A DNA stretch of 64,000 nucleotides from Acinetobacter geminorum (GTDB lineage Bacteria; Pseudomonadota; Gammaproteobacteria; Pseudomonadales; Moraxellaceae), in assembly GCF_013009345.1 (NCBI RefSeq), contig NZ_JABELE010000001.1, forward strand, positions 62,001 to 126,000. Direction: 5' to 3'. Shown here one piece after another: positions 36,730-46,407 of this stretch. The notes below the pieces were generated by a model that searched no databases, was not told the DNA's origin, and was given only the letters and a program-made list of their open reading frames with translations. Position 1 is the first letter of the stretch; each line of letters opens with the position of its first letter. A program made the translations under genes and the position numbers.

Positions 36730-37686
36730 CTAATGAGATGAACGAGGTTCGAATGAAGCAAAGGCTTCTGCCAGTTGCTGATACGCTTCTTTTTCTTTTT
36801 CAGAATTTGCAGGGGGGAATACAATATTTAAAATTAAATACAGATGCCCTGGCGTTTTATTTGGTATCCCTTTGTCTTTTAAACGTAGCTGTTGTCCTTG
36901 TTTTGCATTTTTAGGTAAATTGACATGTAAAGATCCTGCCGGTGTTTTCACTTCAATACCTTGACCTAATGCCGCTTCCCATGGGGTTACATCTACGGTC
37001 AGATATACGTCACTGCCTTCGACATGAACACGGTCTGTATCTTTATACTGGATTTCAATATAAAGATCGCCGTTGGCACCGCCATTAATCCCACTTTGGC
37101 CTTGTCCACTTAAGCGAATTTGTTGACCTTCTTTCATGCCTTTTGGTATTTTCACCTGCAAGGTTTTGCGTTGAACTTCAGGTTCGCCATAAGCGTTTAT
37201 GGTTGGAATTTGCAAAGTAATTTGCTGTGTTGAACCATGATAGGCAATATCAAGATCAACCTCTATGCTGGCATGTTGATCTTCACCGCGATAACTACGT
37301 TGTTGTCTTTGATAGTGTTGTTGCCCACCGCCAAAGCCTGCACCAAAGTGACCAAATAAATCTTCAAAACCACTAAAGTCTGCTTGTTCACCACCTGTAA
37401 AACCTTGGCGATAAAACTGTGCTCCATCAAAACCACCTTGTGCAGCACCCTGACCAAAGTTATTAAAACCTTGAGGGTGATCTAACATTTGGTCATATTC
37501 GGCTTTTTTTTCTGCATTGCTTAATGTGTCGTAGGCAACATTAATGGCCTGCATCTTTTCCTCTGCATCTTTTTCTTTGCTGATGTCTGGATGATATTTG
37601 CGGGCCAATTTTCGATAAGCTTTTTTAATTTCATCAGCAGAGGCTTTGCGGGTAACCCCTAATTCTTCATAATAATTTTTTGCCAT
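36730..37686 (-). CDS. cbpA: Curved DNA-binding protein / DnaJ-type co-chaperone CbpA
   Basis: A 318-residue class II J-domain protein that works with DnaK and, in E. coli, binds curved DNA. The J domain occupies residues 1-70, with the essential HPD at about 32-34 (KYHPDISKE). A glycine/glutamine-rich linker (about 75-130) and two C-terminal beta-sandwich substrate-binding domains follow, with [20 protein letters not shown] near residue 240. No DnaJ zinc finger is present, as expected. First gene of cbpA-cbpM. Confidence 0.94.
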   Translation of the reverse strand: MAKNYYEELGVTRKASADEIKKAYRKLARKYHPDISKEKDAEEKMQAINVAYDTLSNAEKKAEYDQMLDHPQGFNNFGQGAAQGGFDGAQFYRQGFTGGEQADFSGFEDLFGHFGAGFGGGQQHYQRQQRSYRGEDQHASIEVDLDIAYHGSTQQITLQIPTINAYGEPEVQRKTLQVKIPKGMKEGQQIRLSGQGQSGINGGANGDLYIEIQYKDTDRVHVEGSDVYLTVDVTPWEAALGQGIEVKTPAGSLHVNLPKNAKQGQQLRLKDKGIPNKTPGHLYLILNIVFPPANSEKEKEAYQQLAEAFASFEPRSSH

Positions 37687-37784
37687 AATGTTTTATCACG
37701 ATGGTGTTGTTTATTTCATTATGAAACGATTTTTAGAGTTTTCAATAAGCTAGATTGTATAAGAGTTGTTCTATTACGAAATAC

Positions 37785-37814
37785 AGAGGTATAGAAAAAT
37801 TAGACTATACCTCT
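37785..37814 (-). terminator. Hairpin after the LysE-family gene
   Basis: AGAGGTATAG and CTATACCTCT form a perfect 10-bp stem with a 10-base loop directly after the stop codon at 37821. In the minus direction the loop is T-rich and no long T tract follows, so termination strength is uncertain. Confidence 0.5.
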
Positions 37815-37820
37815 AATGAA

Positions 37821-38432
37821 TTAGATGAAACTCTGATATAAGCCGTAAAGAGCAATAAGTAGAAGTAATAAACCGCAGAGGCCTAATATTTTTGGATATA
37901 AATGACTGTTAGAAAGGCGGCGGAAAAAGATATAAACCAAAGATAGGGTGAGGAAGTCTAAAACGATCCATGTCAGCGTAAGTAGGGTTAAACTTAAATT
38001 TAATTGAGGAGTAATAGAGACAAATTGCGGAAAGAAAGCCGAGAAAAAGATAATATCTTTCGGGTTTGAAATGCCGACAAGAAAACCTTTTTTAAAGCCG
38101 CCATTTTGTGCTGAAACTGTTTGTATCGCTTCTGGGTGAGGTGCTTGAATCACTTCTTTAAGAATACTCAACCCCAGATAGCCAATATATAGGCACCCTA
38201 AAATACGAATGATATTGAGGTAACTATCATTAACACTCAGTACTCCTTTTAAAACCAGTACTGAAATAAAAATTAAAACAAGGGATGCTAGGTTTGTACC
38301 AAAAATGGTTTTCAGTGCTTTTTTATAGCCTCCTTTAAGTCCAGCGCTTGCAACTAAAATCATGACAGGGCCAGGGGTCGCAATCATGATAACTACACTA
38401 AAAATAAAGAGAAAATAATCAAAATAATTCAT
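37821..38432 (-). CDS. LysE/RhtB-family amino acid exporter
   Basis: A 203-residue inner-membrane protein with six hydrophobic segments, the LysE/RhtB layout. The family signature MIATPGPVMILVASAGLKGG lies at residues 17-36, and GISNPKDIIFFSAFFPQF follows in the middle. These proteins export amino acids or homoserine-type compounds; the substrate cannot be predicted. It is transcribed alone toward cbpA. Confidence 0.87.
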   Translation of the reverse strand: MNYFDYFLFIFSVVIMIATPGPVMILVASAGLKGGYKKALKTIFGTNLASLVLIFISVLVLKGVLSVNDSYLNIIRILGCLYIGYLGLSILKEVIQAPHPEAIQTVSAQNGGFKKGFLVGISNPKDIIFFSAFFPQFVSITPQLNLSLTLLTLTWIVLDFLTLSLVYIFFRRLSNSHLYPKILGLCGLLLLLIALYGLYQSFI

Positions 38433-38531
38433 GGTATTTAGGCATCTTATTTATTAGGCTATAAAGTAGCCTTATATTATCCTATTTAAATTAACATGTT
38501 GAAAATTATCATCAAAAAATACAGCTAAATA

Positions 38532-38558
38532 AAAAAGGCGGTATAACCGCCTTTTTAT
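38532..38558 (-). terminator. Terminator of hslO
   Basis: AAAAAGGCGGT and ACCGCCTTTTT form an 11-bp perfect stem around ATA, 13 bp after the hslO stop, with T/A runs on both sides. Confidence 0.9.
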
Positions 38559-38570
38559 AAAGTTAAAAGA

Positions 38571-39446
38571 TTAACTTAAATGTTCACCAAATAACGCTAA
38601 AGCTTCTTCAGCGGTAAAGGTATATTGCGTATTACAGAACTGACAGTCCATACGAATCGGGTTCTGTTGTTCTAGGGTTTCATGAACAGCGTCTACACCA
38701 ATTTGAATCAGGGCATTTGCACAGCGTTCTTTTGAACATGTACAGCCAAATTTTAATGCTTCAATTTCTGGTAACCGAACTTCTTCTTCGTTATATAAAC
38801 GATATAAGATTTCGTTTGCATCTAAATTGGTAAGCTCTTCAGCTTTTAATGTTTCGGTCAACATCGTCAAACGTGGCCATAAATCTTCATCGACCAAGTT
38901 TTGCTCTTCTTCATCGTGACGTGGCAAGAGTTGAATCAGTAAACCGCCAGAACGCTTATCTGTACTTGCCAACACAATACGAGTTGGAATTTGTGCAGAC
39001 AAATCGTAATACTGCATCAAGCAGCCTGCTAAATTTACTTGATCAAGCGGCACGATCCCTTGATAACGTTCGCCAAATTCCGGTTCAATGTTAATAAATA
39101 AAACTGGATTAACTAAAGCACCAAGAACTGTGCTGCTGTCTGTTGCTTCAACAAAGCGAGGGTCGGTTTCATAGTCCGCTAAAGCACGAACCTCTCCTAA
39201 ATGATTACATTCAGCCATCGCCCATTTGAAGGTGCCGCTAGCCTGGATTTGCAAGCTGATACGGCCTTTGATTTTTAGTGTACTTGCAAGTAATGCAGTC
39301 GCACTCAACATTTCACCTAGCAGAATTTTAACCGCAGGCATATAGTCACGTTGAGCTAAGATAGTTTGTAGGGCTTCTTCTAGATGAACTACTTCTCCAC
39401 GTACTGGAAAGTTCTCTATATAAAAGCGTTGGCGTAAATCAGACAT
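38571..39446 (-). CDS. hslO: Redox-regulated chaperone Hsp33
   Basis: Hsp33 is a holdase activated by oxidation of its zinc centre. In the 291-residue product the C-terminal zinc-binding switch is intact: FGCTCSKERC followed by CQFCNTQY, giving the CxC and CxxC pairs. Length matches the family (about 290). A monocistronic unit with its own terminator; two hairpins lie upstream between it and the Kef-type gene. Confidence 0.96.
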   Translation of the reverse strand: MSDLRQRFYIENFPVRGEVVHLEEALQTILAQRDYMPAVKILLGEMLSATALLASTLKIKGRISLQIQASGTFKWAMAECNHLGEVRALADYETDPRFVEATDSSTVLGALVNPVLFINIEPEFGERYQGIVPLDQVNLAGCLMQYYDLSAQIPTRIVLASTDKRSGGLLIQLLPRHDEEEQNLVDEDLWPRLTMLTETLKAEELTNLDANEILYRLYNEEEVRLPEIEALKFGCTCSKERCANALIQIGVDAVHETLEQQNPIRMDCQFCNTQYTFTAEEALALFGEHLS

Positions 39447-39495
39447 AATATTCTCCAGGGCCCTAAGCAGAGTATAACTATTTCGTTTTAATCAA

Positions 39496-39553
39496 GCTTA
39501 GGAAATGCAGCTAAGCCGCAAGCCGGACAGGGGCAGCTTTGTGCCCATTGTCC
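39496..39553. other. Two adjacent GC-richer hairpins upstream of hslO
   Basis: GCTTAG/CTAAGC (39496-39516) and a longer imperfect stem GGACAGGGGCA/TGCCCATTGTCC (39525-39553) occupy the gap between the Kef-type gene and hslO. No T tract follows either one. They could be a transcript-stabilising 3' structure of the antiporter mRNA or a palindromic repeat unit. Confidence 0.4.
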
Positions 39554-39609
39554 AATTATTTAGGCAATGTGAATAAGTCCTTAATATAGCCATTTTCTGA
39601 AATCTCAAG

Positions 39610-41454
39610 TTATTCTAGATGATCTCTTGTAATGTCGATGCGATTTGGTTGTAAATGACGCTTTAAATTAACATCATGTTTTGATGTAGCCTGTTGCTGC
39701 GCATCACTTTCAAACAAATGTTCAAGCTCGGCTAAGGCATTACGATGTGTTTCAAAAATCTTCTGTTCATCAGTATAAATACTTTGCTGCTGTATGAGCA
39801 ATTTCTCATCATAATCCCGAAAGATTTCGATATTGTTATAGGCTTGTTCATCAGAGATACCGAGTTCTCGCAAAGCGCGGTAAGCCATTCCTAATGAAGA
39901 TAAATACGTTTCACGCCAAATGTATTCAACACCTAAATCTCTTAAAAGATGGACATGGTGACGGTCGCGAGCACGAGCCAACAGCTTTAAGTTTGGATAA
40001 TTTAATCTAAGATGACGTGCGACGTTCATAGAGTCTTCAACATCATCGATTGCTAAAATAAATACTTTGGCTTTTTCAATACCGGCAGAACGCAGTAAAT
40101 CGGGCTGGGTCACATCGCCATAATAGAGCTTACCGCCGTATCGGCGAACAAAGTCCACTTGATGAAGATTGTTGTCGATTGCAGTAAAGCCTAAATGTTG
40201 TAGGCGAGCAATACGCGCGATGATTTGTCCAAACCGACCAAAGCCGGCAATGATAATCGGGTTATCCTGCTGAGGAATTTCATCATACTCGGGAGGACGT
40301 TCTTTATTAAACAGAGGAATGACCTGAGTTGCCATGATCCAGTAAATTACTGGTGTAAGTACCATCGACAACGTCACGATCAGAGTCACGGGTTCTAATA
40401 TAGCTTGAGTTAAAACCTTCTCACTTTTGGCAAGGCTCAAAATTACAAAAGCAAATTCTCCGCCTTGTGCCAAGCAAGTACCTAAAAGCAAGCTGTTATT
40501 CCAACTGTATTTTTTATAGCGGTCAATAGCGGTCAATATCAGCGTTTTGATGAGTAATAAGCCGATTGCACCACCAATAATAAGCAAAGGCATTTCAATG
40601 AGCAGTGACAGCTGTGTGGTCATGCCAACGGTCATAAAGAATAAGCCAAGCAATAAACCTTTAAATGGTGCAATACTCGCTTCAACTTCGTGGCGAAATT
40701 CTGAATCTGCTAATAATACACCTGTGAGGAATGCACCTAATGTGGTGCTAATTCCTAAAGTGTCCATAAGCAAGACAACAGCAAGAATAATAAATAATCC
40801 TACTGCTGTAATAAGTTCAGTCGCTCCACTTTTGGCAACAAAGCGGAAGAATGGACGCATCACATAGCGACTAAACAGAAATAGACCAGTAAAGGTTGCA
40901 ATAATAGCCGCAAAATAAGCTACCCCATGATGGGTTGATTCTGTTCCTGCTAATAATGGAATAATGGCAAGTAAGGGAATAGCCGCTATATCTTGGAAAA
41001 GTAAAATGGAAAAAGACTGCTGACCATAAGTCGTATTGAGTTGCTGCTTTTCGGTCAGAAGTTGTAATACAAAAGCGGTGGAAGACAGCGCAAGGGCAAA
41101 ACCAATGACAAAGCTGACAGAAAGCTGCTGTTGAAAGAGTAACAGTACGATCAGCATAAGAATGGCCCCACTAATGAGGACTTGCAGACTTCCCATTACA
41201 AAAATAGAGTCACGCATTTCCCATAAACGTTGGGGGCGCAACTCTAAACCAATCAGGAACATTAATAAGATAACGCCAAATTCGGCAAGTTCCATAATTG
41301 CTTCAGGGTCATGTGCAATATTTAAAACACTAGGACCTAGAAGTATTCCTGTAAATAAATAGCCTAAAACTGTTGCTATCCCTAGGCGTTTGCCAAGAGG
41401 GACTAAAATCAGAGAAGCTCCAAGAAAAATTGTTGCTTGCAGTAAGAATGACAT
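39610..41454 (-). CDS. Kef-type monovalent cation:proton antiporter with TrkA-N domain (CPA2)
   Basis: A 614-residue K+/H+ antiporter or efflux channel of the KefB/KefC/YbaL group. Residues 1-380 hold about 12 transmembrane helices (GLELRPQRLWEMR and LAQGGEFAFVILSLAK are family segments). A cytoplasmic TrkA-N/RCK domain starts at AGFGRFGQIIARI (about residue 395), with the GxGxxG nucleotide site. Kef proteins are gated by glutathione adducts; whether this one is cannot be judged. No KefF/KefG partner gene is adjacent. It adds to the Mrp system as a second pH/cation transporter. Confidence 0.92.
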   Translation of the reverse strand: MSFLLQATIFLGASLILVPLGKRLGIATVLGYLFTGILLGPSVLNIAHDPEAIMELAEFGVILLMFLIGLELRPQRLWEMRDSIFVMGSLQVLISGAILMLIVLLLFQQQLSVSFVIGFALALSSTAFVLQLLTEKQQLNTTYGQQSFSILLFQDIAAIPLLAIIPLLAGTESTHHGVAYFAAIIATFTGLFLFSRYVMRPFFRFVAKSGATELITAVGLFIILAVVLLMDTLGISTTLGAFLTGVLLADSEFRHEVEASIAPFKGLLLGLFFMTVGMTTQLSLLIEMPLLIIGGAIGLLLIKTLILTAIDRYKKYSWNNSLLLGTCLAQGGEFAFVILSLAKSEKVLTQAILEPVTLIVTLSMVLTPVIYWIMATQVIPLFNKERPPEYDEIPQQDNPIIIAGFGRFGQIIARIARLQHLGFTAIDNNLHQVDFVRRYGGKLYYGDVTQPDLLRSAGIEKAKVFILAIDDVEDSMNVARHLRLNYPNLKLLARARDRHHVHLLRDLGVEYIWRETYLSSLGMAYRALRELGISDEQAYNNIEIFRDYDEKLLIQQQSIYTDEQKIFETHRNALAELEHLFESDAQQQATSKHDVNLKRHLQPNRIDITRDHLE

Positions 41455-41530
41455 TCATTGCCTCGAATGTATTAGTCTCTTTTAAGTGTAAAGCCAAAAA
41501 GGCTTCTTCACACCATGATATTCAAGCCAT

Positions 41531-43759
41531 CTAATTAAATTCTTGCGGATCAACATCAATTGAGAGTCGAAGTTGATGCTGCCGAGGTGCATGAACCAAT
41601 TGTGACCACCATTGTCTTAAGTAAAAATGGAAGCGAGCACGGTCAGCAGATAAAATCACCATGTGGGCGCGGTAGCGTCCAGCTTTACGTTCCATCGGTG
41701 CTGGAATCGGCCCCCAAATATCAACAATTTCACCCGCAATTTGGCGTAAATGTTCTGCCGCTTCATTTAAAAATTGCAAGGTATAGTCACGATCTTTGGA
41801 TTCCGCACGTATCAGTACTGCATAACGATAAGGCGGAAGCAATGCGACTTTACGTTCCGCAAGAGTCTGTTTGGCAACCGCCCGATAATCTTTTTCGATG
41901 AGCGTGGTGAGCAAAGGGTGATCTGGTCTTAGGGTTTGTAAATAAACATGGCCTTTATGTTCACCACGGCCTGCACGTCCAGCGACTTGTACAATTAACT
42001 GCGCAGTACGTTCTGGCGCACGAATGTCGACACTAAGTAACCCAGCATCAATATCTAAAATGGCAACCAAAGTTACGTGTGGGAAATGATGACCTTTTGC
42101 CAACATTTGAGTGCCAAGCAAAATTGTTGGTTTGTTTTGATGAATCCGATCATAGATTTTTTGCCAGCTACCGACACGACTGGTGCTGTCACGGTCAACC
42201 CGAATCACATCATAGTCTGGAAATAGTTCTTGTAAGTGCTCTTCAACCTTAGCTGTTCCAGCACCTAGGGTTTTTAGGCTTTTTTGCTGGCATTCAGGGC
42301 AGTGATCGGGCAAGCGATGAACAGTACCGCAGTGGTGGCAGTGTAAATAAGAATAAGGCTGAGTGTGCAACGTAAAATGTGCATCACAATGTGGACAATT
42401 TGCTTGCCACCCACAACTTTCACAGACCAGTACAGGTGCATAGCCACGACGGTTTAAAAAGATTAAAACCTGTTCTTTTCTTGCTAACGTATGCTTGATT
42501 TGCTCAATAAGAGGTTGGCTAATTCCATGTTGCTTTTTGACAATTTTAAGATCGATCAAATGCATTTTAGGTAAAAGCGCATGGCCTGCACGTTGGTTAA
42601 GTTGCAGTGAAGTTAATTTACCAGTTTCGACCAAATAATAACTATCGATGCTCGGTGTTGCTGAACCTAAAATAACAGGACAGTTTTGTAAGTGACCTCG
42701 GTACAGTGCGACATCACGTGCATGGTAACGGAAGCCTTCTTGTTGTTTATAAGAGAGGTCATGTTCTTCATCTAAAATGATTAAGCCCAAACGTGGCAGT
42801 GGCGTATAGATGGCTGAGCGGGTTCCTAAAATAATAGATGCTTTGCCAGTCTGAGCCTGTTGCCATGCTTGTAAGCGTTTGGAGTCATTTAAGCCTGAGT
42901 GCAATAGAGCAATATCACAGTTAAAACGAGACTTAAAACGAGAAATCGTTTGAGGGGTTAAACCAATTTCTGGGACTAACACCAGTACTTGTTTACCTTG
43001 CTTTAGCACTTCGTGCATGATGTGCAGATAAACTTCAGTTTTACCACTTCCTGTTAAACCATCTAATAAAAAGGCTTGGTATTGGTGCTGTGCGTTTACG
43101 ACGTGTTGGGTTGCTTTCTTTTGGTCTTCATTGAGTGTAAGCGGCATTTGTGCCAATTGAACAGGCGATGGGCTAAAATCGTGTGGTTCAAGCGTACAGT
43201 CAACTAGTCCCTTCTTTTGAAGTGCTTTTAGCGTAGCCGTTTCTACACCACTTAAATTAAGAATATTCTCTGTAGTTCCGGCAGGGTGTAACTTTAAAAT
43301 TTGATACGCGTCTTGTTGCTTAACAGAACGTTTAAGAAGTGCTTCAACATTATCACATGGCGTGATTTTCCAAAAATGGAACAAAACATCCATTGGTTTG
43401 CCTTGACGCAATAATGCAGGTAGGGCGGTTTGCATGACCTCACCAATTGGAAATTGGTAATACTGAGCCGACCATGTCAATAAACTTAAAACTTGTTCAT
43501 CTAAAATAGGCTGTTCGTCTAAAAGGTCAGAAATGGCTTTAAGCTGAAAGGTGCCTGTAAATGATTCACTTGGGTCAACTTTTTCAGTAATGATGCCAAT
43601 CAGATTTTGGCGTCCAAATGAAATAGCGACGCGTGAGCCTACATGAGCCCGTTCATATTGTGCTTGGGTGAGTGTATAGTCAAAAGTGTCGTACAGATGC
43701 ACAGGTACGGCTACACGCACACGATAAACAACTGAATCAGGCTTTGGCGTTATGGTCAT
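41531..43759 (-). CDS. priA: Primosomal replication restart helicase PriA
   Basis: PriA reloads the replisome at abandoned forks. The 742-residue product has the N-terminal 3'BD domain, helicase motif I GLTGSGKTEVYLHIM (about residues 236-250), the DEEH box LIILDEEHDLSYKQQE, and the zinc-binding cysteines CESCGWQANCPHC and CHHCGTVHRLPDHCPEC. All motifs are intact. It is divergent from gspF, sharing a 148-bp promoter region. Confidence 0.97.
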   Translation of the reverse strand: MTITPKPDSVVYRVRVAVPVHLYDTFDYTLTQAQYERAHVGSRVAISFGRQNLIGIITEKVDPSESFTGTFQLKAISDLLDEQPILDEQVLSLLTWSAQYYQFPIGEVMQTALPALLRQGKPMDVLFHFWKITPCDNVEALLKRSVKQQDAYQILKLHPAGTTENILNLSGVETATLKALQKKGLVDCTLEPHDFSPSPVQLAQMPLTLNEDQKKATQHVVNAQHQYQAFLLDGLTGSGKTEVYLHIMHEVLKQGKQVLVLVPEIGLTPQTISRFKSRFNCDIALLHSGLNDSKRLQAWQQAQTGKASIILGTRSAIYTPLPRLGLIILDEEHDLSYKQQEGFRYHARDVALYRGHLQNCPVILGSATPSIDSYYLVETGKLTSLQLNQRAGHALLPKMHLIDLKIVKKQHGISQPLIEQIKHTLARKEQVLIFLNRRGYAPVLVCESCGWQANCPHCDAHFTLHTQPYSYLHCHHCGTVHRLPDHCPECQQKSLKTLGAGTAKVEEHLQELFPDYDVIRVDRDSTSRVGSWQKIYDRIHQNKPTILLGTQMLAKGHHFPHVTLVAILDIDAGLLSVDIRAPERTAQLIVQVAGRAGRGEHKGHVYLQTLRPDHPLLTTLIEKDYRAVAKQTLAERKVALLPPYRYAVLIRAESKDRDYTLQFLNEAAEHLRQIAGEIVDIWGPIPAPMERKAGRYRAHMVILSADRARFHFYLRQWWSQLVHAPRQHQLRLSIDVDPQEFN

Positions 43760-43907
43760 AGAGGCTCATTTCGTCAATTTTAAAAAACGGCATAGCGTCG
43801 TGAAGAGGACTTGGGTATTCTACACAGGCTATAGAACGAATATGAATGATTGCGTAGCATAGATGCAACAGCAGCGACTATTATTTTTGGAAAATTAGAA
43901 CATTACC

Positions 43908-45113
43908 ATGCCTGCATATCAATTTACTGCCATTGATGCTTCAGGGAAGCAGCAAAAAGGGGTGCTTGAGGGAGACTCAGCGCGCCAGATTCGCCAACAA
44001 TTACGTGATAAAGCATGGACACCAATTAGCGTTGATCCCGTTGAACAAAAAGATAAACATCAGAGTCAGGGATTATTCCAAAAAAAGTTCAGTGCTTATG
44101 ATTTGGCGCTCATGACCAGACAACTTTCGGTTTTAGTTGCTGCTGCTATTCCACTTGAAGAAGCTTTGCGCGCCGTGAGCAGGCAAAGTGAAAAAACACA
44201 TGTGCAAAATCTTTTATTATCTGTGCGTTCTCGAGTCTTAGAAGGGCATTCACTCGCACAAGGTATGCAGCAGTCTGGACGTTTCCCTGACCTTTATATT
44301 GCAACGGTGGCTGCTGGCGAGCGTTCTGGGCATTTAGATCTCATTTTAGATCAGCTTTCGGATTACACCGAAAACCGCTTTGCCATGCAAAAGAAAGTTC
44401 AGGGCGCAATGATTTATCCAATCATTTTAATGCTAATGTCTTTTGGTATTGTGATGGGTTTAATGACTTATGTTGTGCCAGAGATTGTAAAAACTTTTGA
44501 TCAAAATAAAGATGCTTTACCTTGGATTACAGTCGCTTTAATGAAAGCGAGTGATTTTATTCGCCACGCGTGGGTATTTATTATTCTTTTTGCGGTGGTG
44601 GGTGTTGTTGCATTCGTACGGTTTTTAAAAACCACTGCTGGACATTATGCTTTTGATCGATTAACACTCAAATTGCCATTATTCGGTAAACTGTCCCGTG
44701 GTATTAATGCTGCACGATTTGCCAGTACCTTATCTATTTTGACCCGTTCAGGTGTCCCTTTGGTCGACGCCTTAAAAATTGGTGCTGCTGTGACCAACAA
44801 CTGGGTCATCCGCGATTCAATTGCACAAGCAGCTGAGCGAGTGACAGAGGGGGGTAACTTAGGTACGCAACTGGAGCGCAGTGGTTATTTCCCACCAATG
44901 ATGGTACAAATGATTCGAAGTGGAGAGGCATCAGGTGAGCTCGACAGGATGTTAGAACGAGCATCGACCATGCAAGACCGTGAGGTGACGACATTTATTT
45001 CAACCTTACTGGCATTACTTGAACCGCTTATGCTGGTTTTAATGGCAAGCATTGTACTGGTTATTGTAATCGCGGTTATGCTGCCAATCGTAAATATGAA
45101 CAATATGATTTAA
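43908..45113 (+). CDS. gspF: Type II secretion system inner-membrane protein GspF
   Basis: GspF is the polytopic platform protein that couples the GspE ATPase to pseudopilus assembly. The 401-residue product contains two T2SSF repeats (about residues 70-195 and 270-395) with three transmembrane helices. Typical segments are LALMTRQLSVLVAAAIPLEE and FASTLSILTRSGVPLVDAL. gspG follows after a short gap, so the pair is an operon. Other gsp genes are elsewhere, as is usual in Acinetobacter. Confidence 0.96.
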   Translation: MPAYQFTAIDASGKQQKGVLEGDSARQIRQQLRDKAWTPISVDPVEQKDKHQSQGLFQKKFSAYDLALMTRQLSVLVAAAIPLEEALRAVSRQSEKTHVQNLLLSVRSRVLEGHSLAQGMQQSGRFPDLYIATVAAGERSGHLDLILDQLSDYTENRFAMQKKVQGAMIYPIILMLMSFGIVMGLMTYVVPEIVKTFDQNKDALPWITVALMKASDFIRHAWVFIILFAVVGVVAFVRFLKTTAGHYAFDRLTLKLPLFGKLSRGINAARFASTLSILTRSGVPLVDALKIGAAVTNNWVIRDSIAQAAERVTEGGNLGTQLERSGYFPPMMVQMIRSGEASGELDRMLERASTMQDREVTTFISTLLALLEPLMLVLMASIVLVIVIAVMLPIVNMNNMI

Positions 45114-45133
45114 TAACTTTGATATTAGAGATA

Positions 45134-45652
45134 ATGATGAAGATGGTCATGAAACAAAAAGAGCACGTTAAGGATGCTCAAAAAACCTCAAGCGTAGCTT
45201 TCGGACTTGCGGCACGTTCGAGCGGTGCTCGAATGAAACGTGCCTCAGGCTTTACTCTCATTGAAGTCATGGTTGTGATTGTAATTTTAGGGGTGTTAGC
45301 AGCTTTAATCGTACCAAATGTCATGGGGCGTAGTGAAAAAGCCAAAATTGATACGACTCAAATTACCTTGAAAGGGGTTGCGGGTGCCTTAGATCAATAC
45401 AAGCTCGATAATGGGCATTTCCCAACCATGCAAGAAGGTGGTTTAGATGCGCTTATTAATCAACCTGCTACAGCAAAAAACTGGATGCCGGGTGGTTATG
45501 TGAAAGGTGGTTATCCTAAAGACAGCTGGAAAAATGATATCCAATATGTCGTACCTGGAAAAGACGGCCATCCTTTTGATCTATATTCATTTGGCGCAGA
45601 TGGTAAAGAAGGTGGTGAAGGTAAAGATGCCGATATTTATTATCAGCCTTAA
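45134..45652 (+). CDS. gspG: Type II secretion system major pseudopilin GspG
   Basis: GspG is the major pseudopilin. The prepilin peptidase site is RASG/FTLIEV, with the required glycine at -1 and glutamate at +5, followed by the hydrophobic helix. The C-terminal globular part has the WMPGGYVKGGYPKDSW and DGHPFDLYSFGADGKEGGEG (calcium-site) regions. I chose the ATG at 45134 (173 residues), which gives an unusually long leader of about 37 residues. An ATG at 45233 would give a normal six-residue leader, but it sits inside a hairpin and has no ribosome site. Confidence 0.94.
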   Translation: MMKMVMKQKEHVKDAQKTSSVAFGLAARSSGARMKRASGFTLIEVMVVIVILGVLAALIVPNVMGRSEKAKIDTTQITLKGVAGALDQYKLDNGHFPTMQEGGLDALINQPATAKNWMPGGYVKGGYPKDSWKNDIQYVVPGKDGHPFDLYSFGADGKEGGEGKDADIYYQP

Positions 45653-45662
45653 TTAAAATGTA

Positions 45663-45720
45663 AGAGAGATTATCGATTCGGTTAATAAGATAAAACAATA
45701 ATCCGAATTGATAATCTTTC
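45663..45720 (+). terminator. Long hairpin after gspG
   Basis: AGAGAGATTATCGATTCGG pairs with CCGAATTGATAATCTTTCT (19 bp, two mismatches) around a loop of about 21 bases, ending in a T-rich stretch. It follows the gspG stop and probably ends the gspF-gspG message. The remaining bases up to 45918 are AT-rich with no other feature seen. Confidence 0.65.
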
Positions 45721-45918
45721 TTAATCATAAAAATATAATAATGCATTGAAAATAAAGTAAAAAAGTTAATATCTAGATTTGAGATTTATAATAAGAATTA
45801 TTCCCATATTTAATGGTTACAAGAAAGTTAAAATGTAGAGAAAAATAAGCTATATATTTAAATAAAACCTTTGCATAATAATTAAAAAGCACTTTATTCA
45901 ATTAAAAAGAGAGATTAA

Positions 45919-46263
45919 ATGAAAGCATTTCTCATATTAGATGAAATGACTCAGTTTCATTGGGTAATGCTCAAGTCTGTCCTATTGATTTTGGGTTTGT
46001 TGCCGATTGCTGAAGTTTCATTAAAGTTATGGCTGAGTACAGAGGGAAGTAGCCAAATCATGATTGGTTTCTTCGCATTAAGTATTGTGAGCGCATGGTT
46101 AATGGTGAGCTTCTTTACTGCATTAAAAGCGAGCGTCTGGCAAGCTAAACAAATATCAACTAAATATGAGCAATTCCTTTTTAAAGCTTACCGTTATGTA
46201 CCCATGGTTTTTTTATCGAGTTTAGTTGCTTATTTATCTCTGCAACTATCGATTGCTTTTTAA
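45919..46263 (+). CDS. Small membrane protein, function unknown
   Basis: A 114-residue protein with three hydrophobic segments (about residues 16-32, 46-66 and 93-112) separated by charged loops. No signal-peptide cleavage site or known motif is visible. The ATG is preceded by AAGAGAGAT, a good ribosome site, and the gene has its own terminator, which supports it being real. I do not recognise the family. Confidence 0.7.
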   Translation: MKAFLILDEMTQFHWVMLKSVLLILGLLPIAEVSLKLWLSTEGSSQIMIGFFALSIVSAWLMVSFFTALKASVWQAKQISTKYEQFLFKAYRYVPMVFLSSLVAYLSLQLSIAF

Positions 46264-46287
46264 TAATATTTTAAAAACAAATTTTAG

Positions 46288-46322
46288 ATAAAACGTAGAC
46301 TAAACATCTACGTTTTATTTTT
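46288..46322 (+). terminator. Terminator of the small membrane protein gene
   Basis: ATAAAACGTAGA and TCTACGTTTTAT form a perfect 12-bp stem around a 7-base loop, followed by a T run. Confidence 0.9.
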
Positions 46323-46407
46323 TAACTGGACTTAAAAACTGGGTGTTTCTTCATTTGTACATATTATATGCTTCAAATCAGTAATTTAAGAACATGAGAA
46401 ATATGAA

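Noticed and set aside
36735..36760. T-arm-like sequence (GGTTCGAATG) suggesting a tRNA
   Set aside because: It lies at the 3' end of cbpA and no cloverleaf can be built around it.
45195..45212. Shared CTTGCGGC octamer between the gspG 5' region and the hairpins at about 39517 as evidence of one repeat family
   Set aside because: Only about eight bases match on comparable strands, too little to claim homology.
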